NCBI GenBank assembly: GCA_038246575.1
Contig: JBBRVU010000037.1
Coordinates: forward strand, 1 to 27,035
From: JACCUZ01 sp038246575
GTDB taxonomy: Bacteria > Actinomycetota > Actinomycetes > JACCUZ01
Length of the DNA: 27,035 nt
Direction of reading: 5' to 3'
Below, in pieces: positions 15,613 through 23,600 of this stretch. The notes beneath the pieces were generated by a model. The model had not been told where the DNA came from. It saw only the letters and a program-made list of their open reading frames with translations, and did no database searches. The stretch's first letter is position 1. Every line of letters starts with the position of its first letter. The position numbers and the translations under genes are program-made.

Positions 15613-15638
15613 GGAACAGTCCCGCGCCCGACGGGGTT
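15613..15638 (+). promoter_or_regulatory. Candidate ECF promoter of the DUF427 gene
   Basis: GGAAC (15613-15617), an 18-nt spacer and GTT (15636-15638) fit the SigR/SigE-type consensus GGAAY-N18-GTT. The ATG follows 9 nt after GTT, implying a leaderless transcript; no Shine-Dalgarno is seen, which agrees. Confidence 0.5.
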
Positions 15639-15647
15639 GTCTCTGGC

Positions 15648-15962
15648 ATGACTGATAACACGCAGACCGTGCAGGCCGTCTGGAACGGCGCCGTGATCGC
15701 CGAGTCAAGCGACACCGTCGTCGTCGAGGGCAACCACTACTTCCCGCGTGCTTCCGTGCGCGAGGAGTACCTCGGCTCCAGCGAGGCGCGATCGGTGTGT
15801 CCGTGGAAGGGCGAGGCGGAGTACCTCTCGCTCACGGTGGACGGCAAGGAGAACGCCGACTCGGCGTGGTTCTACGCCGAACCGAAGGCGGCCGCCAAGG
15901 AGATCACCGGCCACGTCGCGTTCTGGAAGGGCGTGGAGGTCGCTCCGGCGCCGGCCGCTTAG
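15648..15962 (+). CDS. DUF427 domain protein
   Basis: A 104-residue single-domain protein: VQAVWNGAVIAESSDTVVVE, then NHYFPRASV, VCPWKGEAEYLSLTV and ENADSAWFYAEPK-EITGHVAFW. The CPWKG turn and the paired Trp residues are hallmarks of DUF427, a small beta-rich fold of unknown biochemical function. It is soluble and cytosolic. ATG 15648 gives the normal family length; upstream codons in the same frame lie in the TVP38 gene region. It is divergent from TVP38 across a 139-bp region with three imperfect 19-bp direct repeats (15521-15577). The ECF-like promoter suggests it belongs to the local sigma regulon. Confidence 0.88.
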   Translation: MTDNTQTVQAVWNGAVIAESSDTVVVEGNHYFPRASVREEYLGSSEARSVCPWKGEAEYLSLTVDGKENADSAWFYAEPKAAAKEITGHVAFWKGVEVAPAPAA

Positions 15963-16013
15963 CGACGGCGTACCTGCAGGTCGGCAGCCGACTGTCGGGG
16001 GGTCGACGTGGAA

Positions 16014-16040
16014 TAGTTAGCATAACTAATGAGTTATGCT
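16014..16040. promoter_or_regulatory. MarR-type operator (overlapping palindromes)
   Basis: AGCATAACT (16019-16027) is mirrored by AGTTATGCT (16032-16040) around AATG. A second palindrome, TAGTTA (16014-16019) with TAACTA (16023-16028), overlaps it. The AT-rich site stands out in this GC-rich DNA, as autoregulatory MarR operators do, and lies directly before the regulator's ATG at 16047. Confidence 0.7.
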
Positions 16041-16046
16041 CACCAT

Positions 16047-16478
16047 ATGCCGACCCCCACGAAGACAGCCGAGCTCGCGAGCGTGCTGCGCGTCAGCGTC
16101 ATGCGGCTGTCCCGGCGGCTGCGCTACGAGCGCGCCGACGAGGGCCTGAGCCTCACCCAGATGGCCACGCTGGGCACGTTGCATCGCCACGGTCCGCTCA
16201 CCCCGCGCGAGATCGCTGAGCACGAGAAGGTCCAGCCGCCGTCGATGACCCGCATCCTCGCCGCGCTCGAGGCGCTCGAGCTCATCGAGCGCACCCCCCA
16301 CGAGACCGACGGTCGGGCCCACCTCGTCTCCCTGACCAAGAAGGCGCAGGAGCTCATCCGCGAGGACAGCCGGCGCCGCGAGGCCTGGCTGGCGCAGCGC
16401 CTGTTCGAGCTCACGCCCGAGGACCGCGAGCTGCTGCACGCTGTCGCTCCCGTCATCGACCGCTTGTCGCAGTGCTGA
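16047..16478 (+). CDS. MarR family winged-helix transcriptional regulator
   Basis: A 143-residue DNA-binding protein. The HTH and wing read LTPREIAEHEKVQPPSMTRI followed by LAALEALELIERTPHETDGRAHLVSLT, with the DxR wing motif (DGR) present. Flanking helices (AELASVLRVSVMRLSRRLR; C-terminal TPEDRELLHAVAPVIDRL) form the dimer interface. ATG 16047 is preferred because homologous N-termini begin near MPTPTKTAELAS, and because the in-frame ATG at 16029 lies inside the operator palindrome. No Shine-Dalgarno is seen, so the message may be leaderless. It probably represses itself and the MFS transporter 7 bp downstream; the ligand is unknown, probably a small aromatic or drug. Confidence 0.88.
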   Translation: MPTPTKTAELASVLRVSVMRLSRRLRYERADEGLSLTQMATLGTLHRHGPLTPREIAEHEKVQPPSMTRILAALEALELIERTPHETDGRAHLVSLTKKAQELIREDSRRREAWLAQRLFELTPEDRELLHAVAPVIDRLSQC

Positions 16479-16485
16479 GCCGCCG

Positions 16486-17763
16486 GTGAGCCCCACCTTC
16501 CGCTCTCTGCGGAACCGCAACTACCGCCTGTACTACGCCGGCGGCCTGATCTCGAACACCGGCACCTGGATGCAGCGCGTCGCCCAGGACTGGCTGGTCC
16601 TGCAGCTCACCGACAACAGCGGCGTCGCGCTGGGCGTCACGACCGGTCTGCAGTTCCTGCCGATGCTGCTCATCGGCCCGTTGGCGGGAACGCTGGCCGA
16701 CCGCTACTCCAAGCGCCGTCTGCTGCTCATCACCCAGGGGTTCATGGGTGCGGTGGCGCTGGTGCTGGGTTTGCTCGACGTCACCAACCTCGTCCAGGTC
16801 TGGCACGTCTACGTGCTCGCGGCGCTCCTCGGGGTCGGGACCGCCGTGGACAACCCGGCCCGGCAGTCCTTCGTGATCGAGATGGTCGGGCCGGAGGACC
16901 TGCCCAACGCGGTCGGTCTCAACAGTGCATCCTTCAACCTCGGCCGCGTCTTCGGCCCCGCAGCCGCCGGCCTGCTCATCGAGGTCTTCGACACCGGCCC
17001 CGTGTTCCTCATCAACGCGCTGTCGTTCATTGCCGTCATCTTCGCGCTGTCCCGGATGGACCTCGCGGCACTCGCGCCGTCGCCGCTCGCGGGGCGGGGG
17101 AGAGGCCAGGTCCGGGAGGGCATCCGGTACGTCCGTAGTCGGCCGGACCTGATGACGGTCATGGTGCTGGTGTTCTTCGTCGGGACGTTCGGGCTGAACT
17201 TCCAGCTGACCACCGCGCTGATGGCCACCCAGGTGTTCGACAAGGGCGCCGGGCAGTTCGGCCTGCTCGGATCGGTGATGGCCGTGGGGTCGCTCGCGGG
17301 CGCCCTGCTTGCCGCGCGCCGGGGCCGTCCGCGGCTGCGGCTGCTGCTGATCGCCGCTCTCGCGTTCGGACTGATCGAGGTCGTGGCCGGGCTCATGCCG
17401 ACGTACGTCTTGTTCGCGATCGTCCTGGTCCCCGTCGGACTCACCGCGCTGACCTTCATCACTGCAGCCAACGCGACGATGCAGCTCGGTGTGGCCCCGG
17501 TGATGCGCGGCCGGGTGATGGCGCTCTACATGACGGTCTTCTTCGGTGGGACTCCCGTCGGCGCGCCGTTGGTCGGGGCCATCGCCGAGGCGTACGGAGC
17601 TCGGTGGAGCCTCGTCCTCGGCGGCCTGGTGTCGGCCGGGGCGGCGATCGTCGCCGCTGTCGTGCTGGCGCGGACCAACGGGATGCGGCTCAACCGCGAG
17701 CTGCGTGACCTGCCCGGCTATCGAGCCGCCCCGCAGCAGCTCGTCCGCAACGACACGCGCTAA
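16486..17763 (+). CDS. MFS transporter (MFS_3/EntS-like efflux type)
   Basis: A 425-residue permease with about 12 helices. SLRNRNYRLYYAGGLISNTG followed by TWMQRVAQDWLVLQLT is the N-terminus of the EntS/multidrug MFS_3 group. The motif-A-type loop GPLAGTLADRYSKRRLLL follows, then DNPARQSFVIEMVGPEDLPN between helices 4 and 5. GTG 16486 is used because it aligns with the family's usual start; it lies 7 bp after the MarR stop, so the two genes are one operon. Export of the compound sensed by the MarR protein is the likely role; direction and substrate are inferred. Confidence 0.9.
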   Translation: MSPTFRSLRNRNYRLYYAGGLISNTGTWMQRVAQDWLVLQLTDNSGVALGVTTGLQFLPMLLIGPLAGTLADRYSKRRLLLITQGFMGAVALVLGLLDVTNLVQVWHVYVLAALLGVGTAVDNPARQSFVIEMVGPEDLPNAVGLNSASFNLGRVFGPAAAGLLIEVFDTGPVFLINALSFIAVIFALSRMDLAALAPSPLAGRGRGQVREGIRYVRSRPDLMTVMVLVFFVGTFGLNFQLTTALMATQVFDKGAGQFGLLGSVMAVGSLAGALLAARRGRPRLRLLLIAALAFGLIEVVAGLMPTYVLFAIVLVPVGLTALTFITAANATMQLGVAPVMRGRVMALYMTVFFGGTPVGAPLVGAIAEAYGARWSLVLGGLVSAGAAIVAAVVLARTNGMRLNRELRDLPGYRAAPQQLVRNDTR

Positions 17764-17805
17764 CTGGGTTCCCGTCGTCCGGTCGCGCCTGCCATGGTGT
17801 CAGTC

Positions 17806-18561
17806 ATGACAACCTCGACGATCCTGTCGCCGGACGCCTACCTCGACGTGATGCGCCGCGACGCCGCCCGGATGCGTGACCTGGCGCCGCGGGACCTGGA
17901 CGCCGAGATCGCGACCTGCCCCGGCTGGACGGTCCGGGAGGCGCTGGTGCACACCGGCTCGGTCTACTCCCACAAGGTCGCCAAGATGCGGCTCCCAGAC
18001 GGTCCGCAGACCCCCGACGACTGGAACCACGGCCCGACGCTCGACGAGGACCACGGCGAGTGGTTCCAGGACCGGCTCGACGAGCTGATCCGTGAGCTGA
18101 CGACCCGCGGGCCCGACGCCCCGTCCTCGACCTGGCACGACGACCACCAGACGGTGGGTTTCTGGTACCGCCGGATGGCGCAGGAGACGGCCGTGCACCG
18201 GGTCGACATCGAGACCGGGTTCGACGCAGTGAGTGCGGTCGACCACGACCTCGCGGTCGACGGCATCGACGAGGTCCTCGACTGGTTCCTCGTCGAGTGG
18301 CACGAGGAGATCGGCCCGGATGCTCCGGGGCGCGGCACGGTCGCGGTGCGCACCGGCGACCACATCTGGCGAGTGACCCTCGTGGCCGACACCGTCGAGC
18401 TCTCCCGTGTGCCGGGGGCCTCCGATGCCGTGATCAGCGGCGAGCCCTCCGAGCTGCTGCTGTGGCTGTGGGGCCGCCGGCCCGACTCCGCCGTGACGAT
18501 CCAGGGCGATGACGAGCTCGTACGTGCCCTGCGCGAACGACTGCGCGTGGTCACCCAGTAA
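17806..18561 (+). CDS. Maleylpyruvate isomerase-family (mycothiol-dependent type) protein
   Basis: A 251-residue DinB/MDMPI_N-fold protein. CPGWTVREALVHTGSVYSHK and RRMAQETAVHRVDIETGFD bring the metal-binding His residues and the helix pair of the family. A C-terminal domain (DHIWRVTLVADTVEL, then SELLLWLWGRRP) is typical of actinobacterial members. The family is named after mycothiol-dependent maleylpyruvate isomerase, but most members have other or unknown thiol-transfer substrates. ATG 17806 gives the standard MTTSTILSP start; ATG 17794 would add four residues. It lies 5 bp before the flavoenzyme gene, so they are probably cotranscribed. Confidence 0.82.
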   Translation: MTTSTILSPDAYLDVMRRDAARMRDLAPRDLDAEIATCPGWTVREALVHTGSVYSHKVAKMRLPDGPQTPDDWNHGPTLDEDHGEWFQDRLDELIRELTTRGPDAPSSTWHDDHQTVGFWYRRMAQETAVHRVDIETGFDAVSAVDHDLAVDGIDEVLDWFLVEWHEEIGPDAPGRGTVAVRTGDHIWRVTLVADTVELSRVPGASDAVISGEPSELLLWLWGRRPDSAVTIQGDDELVRALRERLRVVTQ

Positions 18562-18566
18562 GCCCG

Positions 18567-19697
18567 ATGACACCGACGTACGACGTCGTCATCGCGGGCC
18601 TCGGCGGCTTCGGCAGCTCGACGGCCTACCACCTGGCCCGGCGCGGGCACCGGGTCCTCGGACTGGACCCGCGACCGGCCGGGCACGTCGAGGGCGCGAG
18701 CCACGGCGAGTCCCGGATCGTGCGGCGGGTGTACTTCGAGGGCGCGGCCTACGTGCCGCTGCTGCTGCGGACGTACGACCTGTGGGCGGAGCTGGGCGGC
18801 GGGACCGGTGAGTCGTTGCTGCGCCGGACCGGGGGGGTGTTCCTCGGGGCGGCGGGGACCCGCGTGCTGGCGGGCAGCCTGGCGACCGCCCAGCAGTGGG
18901 GTCTCGAGCACGAGCTGCTCGAGCCCGCCGACATCGCGCGACGCTTCCCGGCGATGCACCCGCCGCCGGGTGTGCTCGGGTTGTACGAGCCCAGCGCGGG
19001 TGTCGTTGAACCCGAGGCTGCTGTCGCTGCGCACCTTCGAGGGGCGAGCGCGGCCGGGGCGGAGCTGCGCAACGGCGAGTCGGTGACCGGCTGGGCCGCG
19101 ACGGCGGGCGGGGTCGAGGTGGGCACGTCGAGCGGGCGGGTGCAGGCCGGCGCGCTGGTCCTCGCGCCCGGCCGGTGGGCGGGCGAGCTGCTCGGCGGCC
19201 TCGACCTGCCGTTGCGGGTCGAGAGCCGGGTGCAGCACTGGTACCTGCCGCCCTACGGCGCGGACTTCGGGGTCGGGTCCCTGCCGGTGTGGATGTGGGA
19301 CCTCGCCGACGGGACCACCCTCTACGGCACACCGGCACTGGCCGCGGACGGCAGCGTGAAGGCGGCGGTGCACTTCTCCGGCGGTGGTAGACCGGCGGGG
19401 GAGTGGACCCCGGAGGAGATCGCGACCGCGTTGGCGCCGCTGCTGCCGGGGCTCGGTGACCGGCACGTCCGGGCGGCACCGTGCTGGTACACGATGACGC
19501 CCGACGAGCACTTCGTGGTCGGCGCGCACCCGGCCAGTGACCGGGTGCTGCTGGCGTGCGGCTTCTCCGGGCACGGCTTCAAGTTCACGCCAGTGCTCGG
19601 CGAGGTGCTGGCCGATCTCGCCATCGACGGGCGCACCCCTTTCGACCTGTCCGTGTTCGCGCCGACCCGCTTCGCCGGGGAGCGGGCCGCGGGTTGA
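18567..19697 (+). CDS. Sarcosine oxidase / N-methyltryptophan oxidase-like flavoenzyme
   Basis: A 376-residue FAD-dependent amine oxidase of the MSOX/NMTO type. VIAGLGGFGSSTAYHLARRG holds the GxGxxG dinucleotide fold (11-16), and EGASHGESRIVRRVYFEG lines the flavin as in SolA. APCWYTMTPDEHFVVG (304-319) contains Cys 306 at the position that carries the covalent 8a-S-cysteinyl FAD in monomeric sarcosine oxidase. The expected reaction is oxidative demethylation of an N-methyl or secondary amino acid, giving H2O2 and aldehyde; the substrate is uncertain. It is cytosolic. It follows the mycothiol-family gene by 5 bp and its stop overlaps the start of the thpR remnant. Confidence 0.88.
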   Translation: MTPTYDVVIAGLGGFGSSTAYHLARRGHRVLGLDPRPAGHVEGASHGESRIVRRVYFEGAAYVPLLLRTYDLWAELGGGTGESLLRRTGGVFLGAAGTRVLAGSLATAQQWGLEHELLEPADIARRFPAMHPPPGVLGLYEPSAGVVEPEAAVAAHLRGASAAGAELRNGESVTGWAATAGGVEVGTSSGRVQAGALVLAPGRWAGELLGGLDLPLRVESRVQHWYLPPYGADFGVGSLPVWMWDLADGTTLYGTPALAADGSVKAAVHFSGGGRPAGEWTPEEIATALAPLLPGLGDRHVRAAPCWYTMTPDEHFVVGAHPASDRVLLACGFSGHGFKFTPVLGEVLADLAIDGRTPFDLSVFAPTRFAGERAAG

Positions 19698-19998
19698 GGC
19701 TGTTCGTCGCCGTCCGGCCGCCGCTCGATGCACTGGTCGGGGCGGCCGTGTCCAGGCTCGCACTGTGGGCACTCGCAGGCTCGGTGACGCCGGCGGCGAC
19801 CCTCAGCGAGGGAGCCGTGCCTACCGGCCGCACCTGACGATCGCCCGGCTGCGCGGCGCGGTCGACGCGACCGGCGCGGTGGCCGAGCTGGCGGCTTACG
19901 CCGGTCCGACCTGGCCGGTCCAGGAGGTGCACCTGGTGCGGTCCCGGCTCGGCCCCTCCCCGGCGTACGAGGACCTTGCGACCTGGCTGCTGCCCTAG
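19694..19998 (+). pseudogene. thpR: Remnant of RNA 2',3'-cyclic phosphodiesterase (2'-5' RNA ligase-like)
   Basis: TTG 19694 starts RLFVAVRPPLDALV, the typical N-terminus of ThpR/LigT proteins, but this frame ends at a TGA near 19837. In the +1-shifted frame the C-terminal half appears: AYRPHLTIARLRG, carrying the second HxT motif, then PVQEVHLVRSRLG, ending WLLP at 19998. The first HxTx motif and the middle of the protein are absent; the two pieces give about 110 residues against roughly 180 for the family. An internal deletion with frameshift is the simplest reading, so the gene should be inactive. Overlap of its start with the flavoenzyme stop suggests the intact ancestor was cotranscribed. 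Confidence 0.7.
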
Positions 19999-20007
19999 GG
20001 TCGCGAC

Positions 20008-20091
20008 GTGGATCCGAGAACCCGGCGTTGGGTCGTGCTGGGCGCTTTGGCGCTGCTCGTGCTCGTCGTCCTGGTCGGCTCCCTGCTCTGA
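20008..20091 (+). CDS. 27-residue single-helix membrane peptide
   Basis: GTG 20008 is preceded by AGGG (19997-20000) at 7-nt spacing. It encodes a charged start (DPRTRRW) followed by one hydrophobic helix VVLGALALLVLVVLVGSLL. It resembles the tiny one-helix proteins that gene callers skip, but I know no named family. Its frame is too short for statistics. The stop lies just before a strong terminator. Confidence 0.45.
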   Translation: MDPRTRRWVVLGALALLVLVVLVGSLL

Positions 20092-20095
20092 CCCG

Positions 20096-20120
20096 CCCCC
20101 CGCAGCCCACCGGCGGGGGG
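20096..20120. terminator. GC-rich bidirectional stem-loop between convergent genes
   Basis: CCCCCCGC (20096-20103) pairs perfectly with GCGGGGGG (20113-20120) around 9 nt. It sits between the stop at 20091 (plus) and the aldo/keto reductase stop at 20154 (minus), where both transcripts should end. There is no U-tract, as is common in actinobacteria. Confidence 0.6.
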
Positions 20121-20153
20121 TGTGCGAGGTGCGGGGGTGGGGGGCCGGAGGGG

Positions 20154-21128
20154 CTACCAGGCGTAGGCCTCGGGGGCGGTGCCGCCGGGGCCGGGGAAGA
20201 TCTCGTCCAGCCGGGCGAGCGCCTTGTCGTCGAGCGTGACCTTCAGGGCTCGTAGCGAGTCGTCGAGCTGCTGCATCGTCCGCGGCCCGATGATCGGTGC
20301 CGTGACCGCCGGCTGGGCGAGCAGCCAGGCCAGTCCGACGTCGGCCGGCTCCGCCTTGAGGTCGAGGCAGAAGTCCTCGTACGCGGAGATGCGCTCGCGG
20401 TTGGCGTCCAACGCGTCCTTCGCCCGCCCGCTCGTGCGGCGCTTGCCGGCCCGCTCCTTGCGCAGCACCCCGGCGAGCAGCCCACCGTGCAGGGGCGACC
20501 ACGGGATGACGCCGAGGCCGTAGTCCTGGCAGGCCGGCAGCACCTCCAGCTCGACGTCCCGGGTGAGCAAGTTGTAGATCGACTGTTCGGCGACGAGCCC
20601 GGTCGAGCCTCGGCGACGCGCGGCTTCCATGCCCTTGGCGATGTGCCAGCCGGCGTGGTTGGAGGACCCGACGTAGAGCACCTTGCCCTGGGCCTTGAGG
20701 ATGTCGAAGGCCTCCCAGATCTCGTCCCACGGGGTGTCCCGGTCGACGTGGTGCATCTGGTACAGGTCGATGTGGTCGGTCTGCAGCCGCTTCAACGACG
20801 CGTCGCAGGCGCGGCGGATGTTGCGTGCGGACAGGAACGTGTCGTTGGGCCAGTCGCTCATCGACCCGTACAGCTTGGTCGCGATCACGGTCTTGTCGCG
20901 GCGCTCGGCGCTGCCGGCGAACCAGCGGCCGATGATCGCCTCGGTGATCCCCTCGCCCTGCTTCCAGCCGTAGACGTTGGCGGTGTCGAAGAAGTTGATG
21001 CCGTGCTCGAGGGCCCGGTCCATGATCGCGTGCGAGTCCTCCTCGGAGGTTTCCGGACCGAAGTTCATGGTGCCGAGGCACAGGCGGCTGACGGACAGGC
21101 CACTGCGGCCGAGGTGCGTGTATTCCAT
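20154..21128 (-). CDS. Aldo/keto reductase
   Basis: A 324-residue NADPH-dependent (beta/alpha)8-barrel oxidoreductase. The catalytic tetrad is visible: D48 and Y53 in INFFDTANVYG, K85 in VIATKL and H126 in HIDLYQMHH. The C-terminal cofactor segment AVTAPIIGPRTMQQLDDSLR is also typical. ATG 21128 gives the standard start MEYTHLGRSGLSVSRLCLGT. It reduces carbonyl compounds; the substrate cannot be predicted. It is divergent from the MFS gene at 21208 and convergent with the thpR region. Confidence 0.92.
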   Translation of the reverse strand: MEYTHLGRSGLSVSRLCLGTMNFGPETSEEDSHAIMDRALEHGINFFDTANVYGWKQGEGITEAIIGRWFAGSAERRDKTVIATKLYGSMSDWPNDTFLSARNIRRACDASLKRLQTDHIDLYQMHHVDRDTPWDEIWEAFDILKAQGKVLYVGSSNHAGWHIAKGMEAARRRGSTGLVAEQSIYNLLTRDVELEVLPACQDYGLGVIPWSPLHGGLLAGVLRKERAGKRRTSGRAKDALDANRERISAYEDFCLDLKAEPADVGLAWLLAQPAVTAPIIGPRTMQQLDDSLRALKVTLDDKALARLDEIFPGPGGTAPEAYAW

Positions 21129-21207
21129 GCCTCGATAGTGCCCCGCGCCGGTCCGTCTGCAACATCTAGGGTTGTGCGGTGATCAGGCAGACGTTCAGGA
21201 TCAGCGG

Positions 21208-22419
21208 ATGGGTGGCCCGGTGACGTCCACGGCCGTTCGCTCGGGGCAGGGGGTCCGGGCCACTCGTCTCGTCTTCGCGGCCAACGGCGGCCTGTTCGCG
21301 ACCTGGGTCTCGCGCATCCCCGCCATCCGCGACGACCTCGGGGCCAACGAGCGGGGCCTCGGTTTCGCGTTGCTGTTCATCGCCGTCGGCTCGCTGCTCG
21401 CGATGCCGCTGTCCGGTCGGTTGATCGAGCGCCTCGGTGAACGCGTCGTCCTTGCCGCATGTGTGCTGCTCGCGATGCTTGCCTACTGCTCCCTGGCCCT
21501 CGCGCCCAGCCTGGTGGTCCTCGCCGTCGGACTGTTCTTCGTCGGTGCCGCGTCCGGCGTCTGGGACGTCGCCATGAACGTCGCAGGGCACGCCGTGGAG
21601 CAGGCAGCTCGGCGCACCCTGATGCCCGGCTTCCACGCCGCCTGGAGCCTGGGTGCGGTCGCCGGTGCGGGCATCGGCGCTGTCGCCGCGAAGGCCGACG
21701 TCGCCCCGGTCGCCCACTTCACGATCGTGGCCGTCGTGGTCGGCGCCGGCACGCTGTACGCCGTCCGCGCCCTCCCGGACAGTCGCACCGCCGAGTCGCC
21801 CGACCCGTCGGGGGAACGGCACGTCACCACCCCCGCGAGCGGCGCCTCGCTGCTGCGGGACCGGCGGCTCGTGCTGCTCGGGTTGATGACCCTGTGCGCG
21901 GCCTGGGCCGAGGGTGCCGCCAACGACTGGCTGGCCCTGCTGCTCACCGACGAACGCTCAGCGTCGGGTGCCGCAGCCGCGGCGGGCTTCGCCGCCTTCG
22001 CCAGCGCCATGACCCTGGGCCGGGTCGCCGGCAACCGGTTCATCGACGTGGTGGGGCGGGTGCGGGCACTGCGGATCGGCGCGGCCGTGGCCATGGTCGG
22101 CGTCATCACGCTGCTCGCACTGCCGGTCCTCGCTGTGTCCTACCTGGGCGCGGTCATGTGGGGCCTGGGGATCGCGGTCGCCTTCCCGCTGGCGATGACC
22201 ACCGCCGGTGAGACCCCCGGCCGCGGCCCGGGAGCCATCGCGATGGTCGCGACGATCGCCTACTCCGGCTTCCTGGCCGGCCCGCCGCTGATCGGGATGG
22301 CCGCGCACGCGGTGGGGCTGGACAACGCCCTCTGGGTCGTCGTCGCCCTCACCGTCGGCATCTTCCTGCTGGCGCACAACGCGCGGCCCGCCCCAGCCGA
22401 CGGTGGCGTGCGAGGCTAG
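21208..22419 (+). CDS. MFS transporter (YbjJ-like)
   Basis: A 403-residue permease with about 12 helices. VFAANGGLFATWVSRIPAIR, then LGANERGLGFALLFIAVGSL, followed by GASGVWDVAMN-type sequence (here AASGVWDVAMNVAGHAVEQ) and MPGFHAAWSLGAVAGA mark the YbjJ branch, whose substrates are uncertain. ATG 21208 has AGGA (21197-21200) at 7-nt spacing; GTG 21220 and GTG 21172 are alternatives. The stop is 5 bp before the methyltransferase GTG, so the genes 21208-25126 form a tight run. Confidence 0.88.
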   Translation: MGGPVTSTAVRSGQGVRATRLVFAANGGLFATWVSRIPAIRDDLGANERGLGFALLFIAVGSLLAMPLSGRLIERLGERVVLAACVLLAMLAYCSLALAPSLVVLAVGLFFVGAASGVWDVAMNVAGHAVEQAARRTLMPGFHAAWSLGAVAGAGIGAVAAKADVAPVAHFTIVAVVVGAGTLYAVRALPDSRTAESPDPSGERHVTTPASGASLLRDRRLVLLGLMTLCAAWAEGAANDWLALLLTDERSASGAAAAAGFAAFASAMTLGRVAGNRFIDVVGRVRALRIGAAVAMVGVITLLALPVLAVSYLGAVMWGLGIAVAFPLAMTTAGETPGRGPGAIAMVATIAYSGFLAGPPLIGMAAHAVGLDNALWVVVALTVGIFLLAHNARPAPADGGVRG

Positions 22420-22424
22420 GGCGC

Positions 22425-23600
22425 GTGCCCGAGGACCTCGCCGGCGCCCTCTCGGCGCTCCGCCCGCTGCTGCTCGACGAGCAGACGCTGGTCAAGGCCG
22501 TCGGCTCGGGCCGTCGCCGCAACGAGCACCCGCGATGCGCGCGCGTCGACCTGCGCCCCGTCGACCTCAAGACCGGCCGGCACCTCAATGTCGTGGCCAC
22601 GACCGATGCCGGGCCCACGACCACCAACCATGCCTACCCCGGCGAGGCGGCCGCGAAGGTCGATGACCTGCTGGGCGAGCCCTTCGGCAACTGGCACGTG
22701 CAGACGACGACGGAGACAGTCCAGCTGCGGGTCACCAAGAAGGGCCAGGCACAGGTGAGCCGACGGGCGGAGTCCGCCGAGCAGGTGACCGGCCACGACC
22801 GCGCGGCCCGGCACCTCATCGACCCCGGCGACCCGCTGTTCCGGGTGCTCGGCGCCGGCGCGGCCAAGCGCCGCCAGGTCGACGCGTTCCTCCGCGAGCT
22901 GCAGGTCGCAGTGGCTGACGCCGAGCTCCCCGCAGACCGCCCGCTGCGGGTGGTGGATCTCGGCTGCGGCAACGCCTACCTCAGCTTCGCCGCCTACGCG
23001 TTCCTGACCCGCGAGCATGCGGTGCACCTGACCGGGGTCGACCGGCGGCGCGAGGCCCGCGAACGCAACACCGCACTGGCCGCGGAGCTCGGCTGGAGCG
23101 CCACCGTCGACTTCGTCGAGGGCGACATCCTGGACGCGCCGGTTCGTCCACCCATAGACGTTGTGCTCGCCCTGCACGCCTGCGACACCGCGACCGACGA
23201 CGCGCTCGCCCAGGCCGTCCGGTGGCAGGCACCCGTCGTGCTCGCCTCGCCGTGCTGCCACCACGACCTGCAGCGGCAGCTGCAGGAGCGACCCACGCCG
23301 CAGCCGTACGGCCTGCTCACCGCGCATCCCATCCTGCGCGAGCGGCTCGGTGACGTCCTCACGGACGCGCTGCGGGCCGAGCTGTTGCGCGATCAGGGGT
23401 ACGGCGTCGACGTGGTCCAGTTCGTCGCCGCGGAACACACGCCGCGCAACACCATGATCCGCGCAGTCCTCGCCACGACCGGTGGCGACGGGCCACGCAG
23501 CCGCACCGGCAACGCCGACGGCACGGACTACATGGAGCTCGTCACGACGTGGGGCGTGCGGCCGTACCTGCAGACGCTGCTGCGCGATGCCGAGCGCTAG
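22425..23600 (+). CDS. Class I SAM-dependent methyltransferase (GSTCD/Methyltransf_32-like)
   Basis: A 391-residue protein. The N-terminal 160 residues form an extra domain without a recognised motif. The Rossmann part starts with RVVDLGCGNAYLSFAAYAFL (motif I, about 175-194), an acidic loop in LTGVDRR and DFVEGDILDAP, and then VVLALHACDTATDDALAQAV followed by ASPCCHHDLQRQL. The HACDTATD and PCCHH blocks mark the METTL/GSTCD-like group, probably RNA- or protein-directed; the target is unknown. GTG 22425 is 5 bp after the MFS stop. Its end overlaps the next gene by 14 bp. Confidence 0.85.
   Translation: MPEDLAGALSALRPLLLDEQTLVKAVGSGRRRNEHPRCARVDLRPVDLKTGRHLNVVATTDAGPTTTNHAYPGEAAAKVDDLLGEPFGNWHVQTTTETVQLRVTKKGQAQVSRRAESAEQVTGHDRAARHLIDPGDPLFRVLGAGAAKRRQVDAFLRELQVAVADAELPADRPLRVVDLGCGNAYLSFAAYAFLTREHAVHLTGVDRRREARERNTALAAELGWSATVDFVEGDILDAPVRPPIDVVLALHACDTATDDALAQAVRWQAPVVLASPCCHHDLQRQLQERPTPQPYGLLTAHPILRERLGDVLTDALRAELLRDQGYGVDVVQFVAAEHTPRNTMIRAVLATTGGDGPRSRTGNADGTDYMELVTTWGVRPYLQTLLRDAER

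Noticed and set aside
17964..19772. 602-residue open frame on the minus strand
   Set aside because: It is the shadow of the mycothiol-family and flavoenzyme genes; low-complexity Arg/Pro/Ala sequence with no motif.
19585..21165. 526-residue open frame on the minus strand
   Set aside because: It overlaps the aldo/keto reductase in another frame and crosses the terminator and thpR remnant; no domain is visible.
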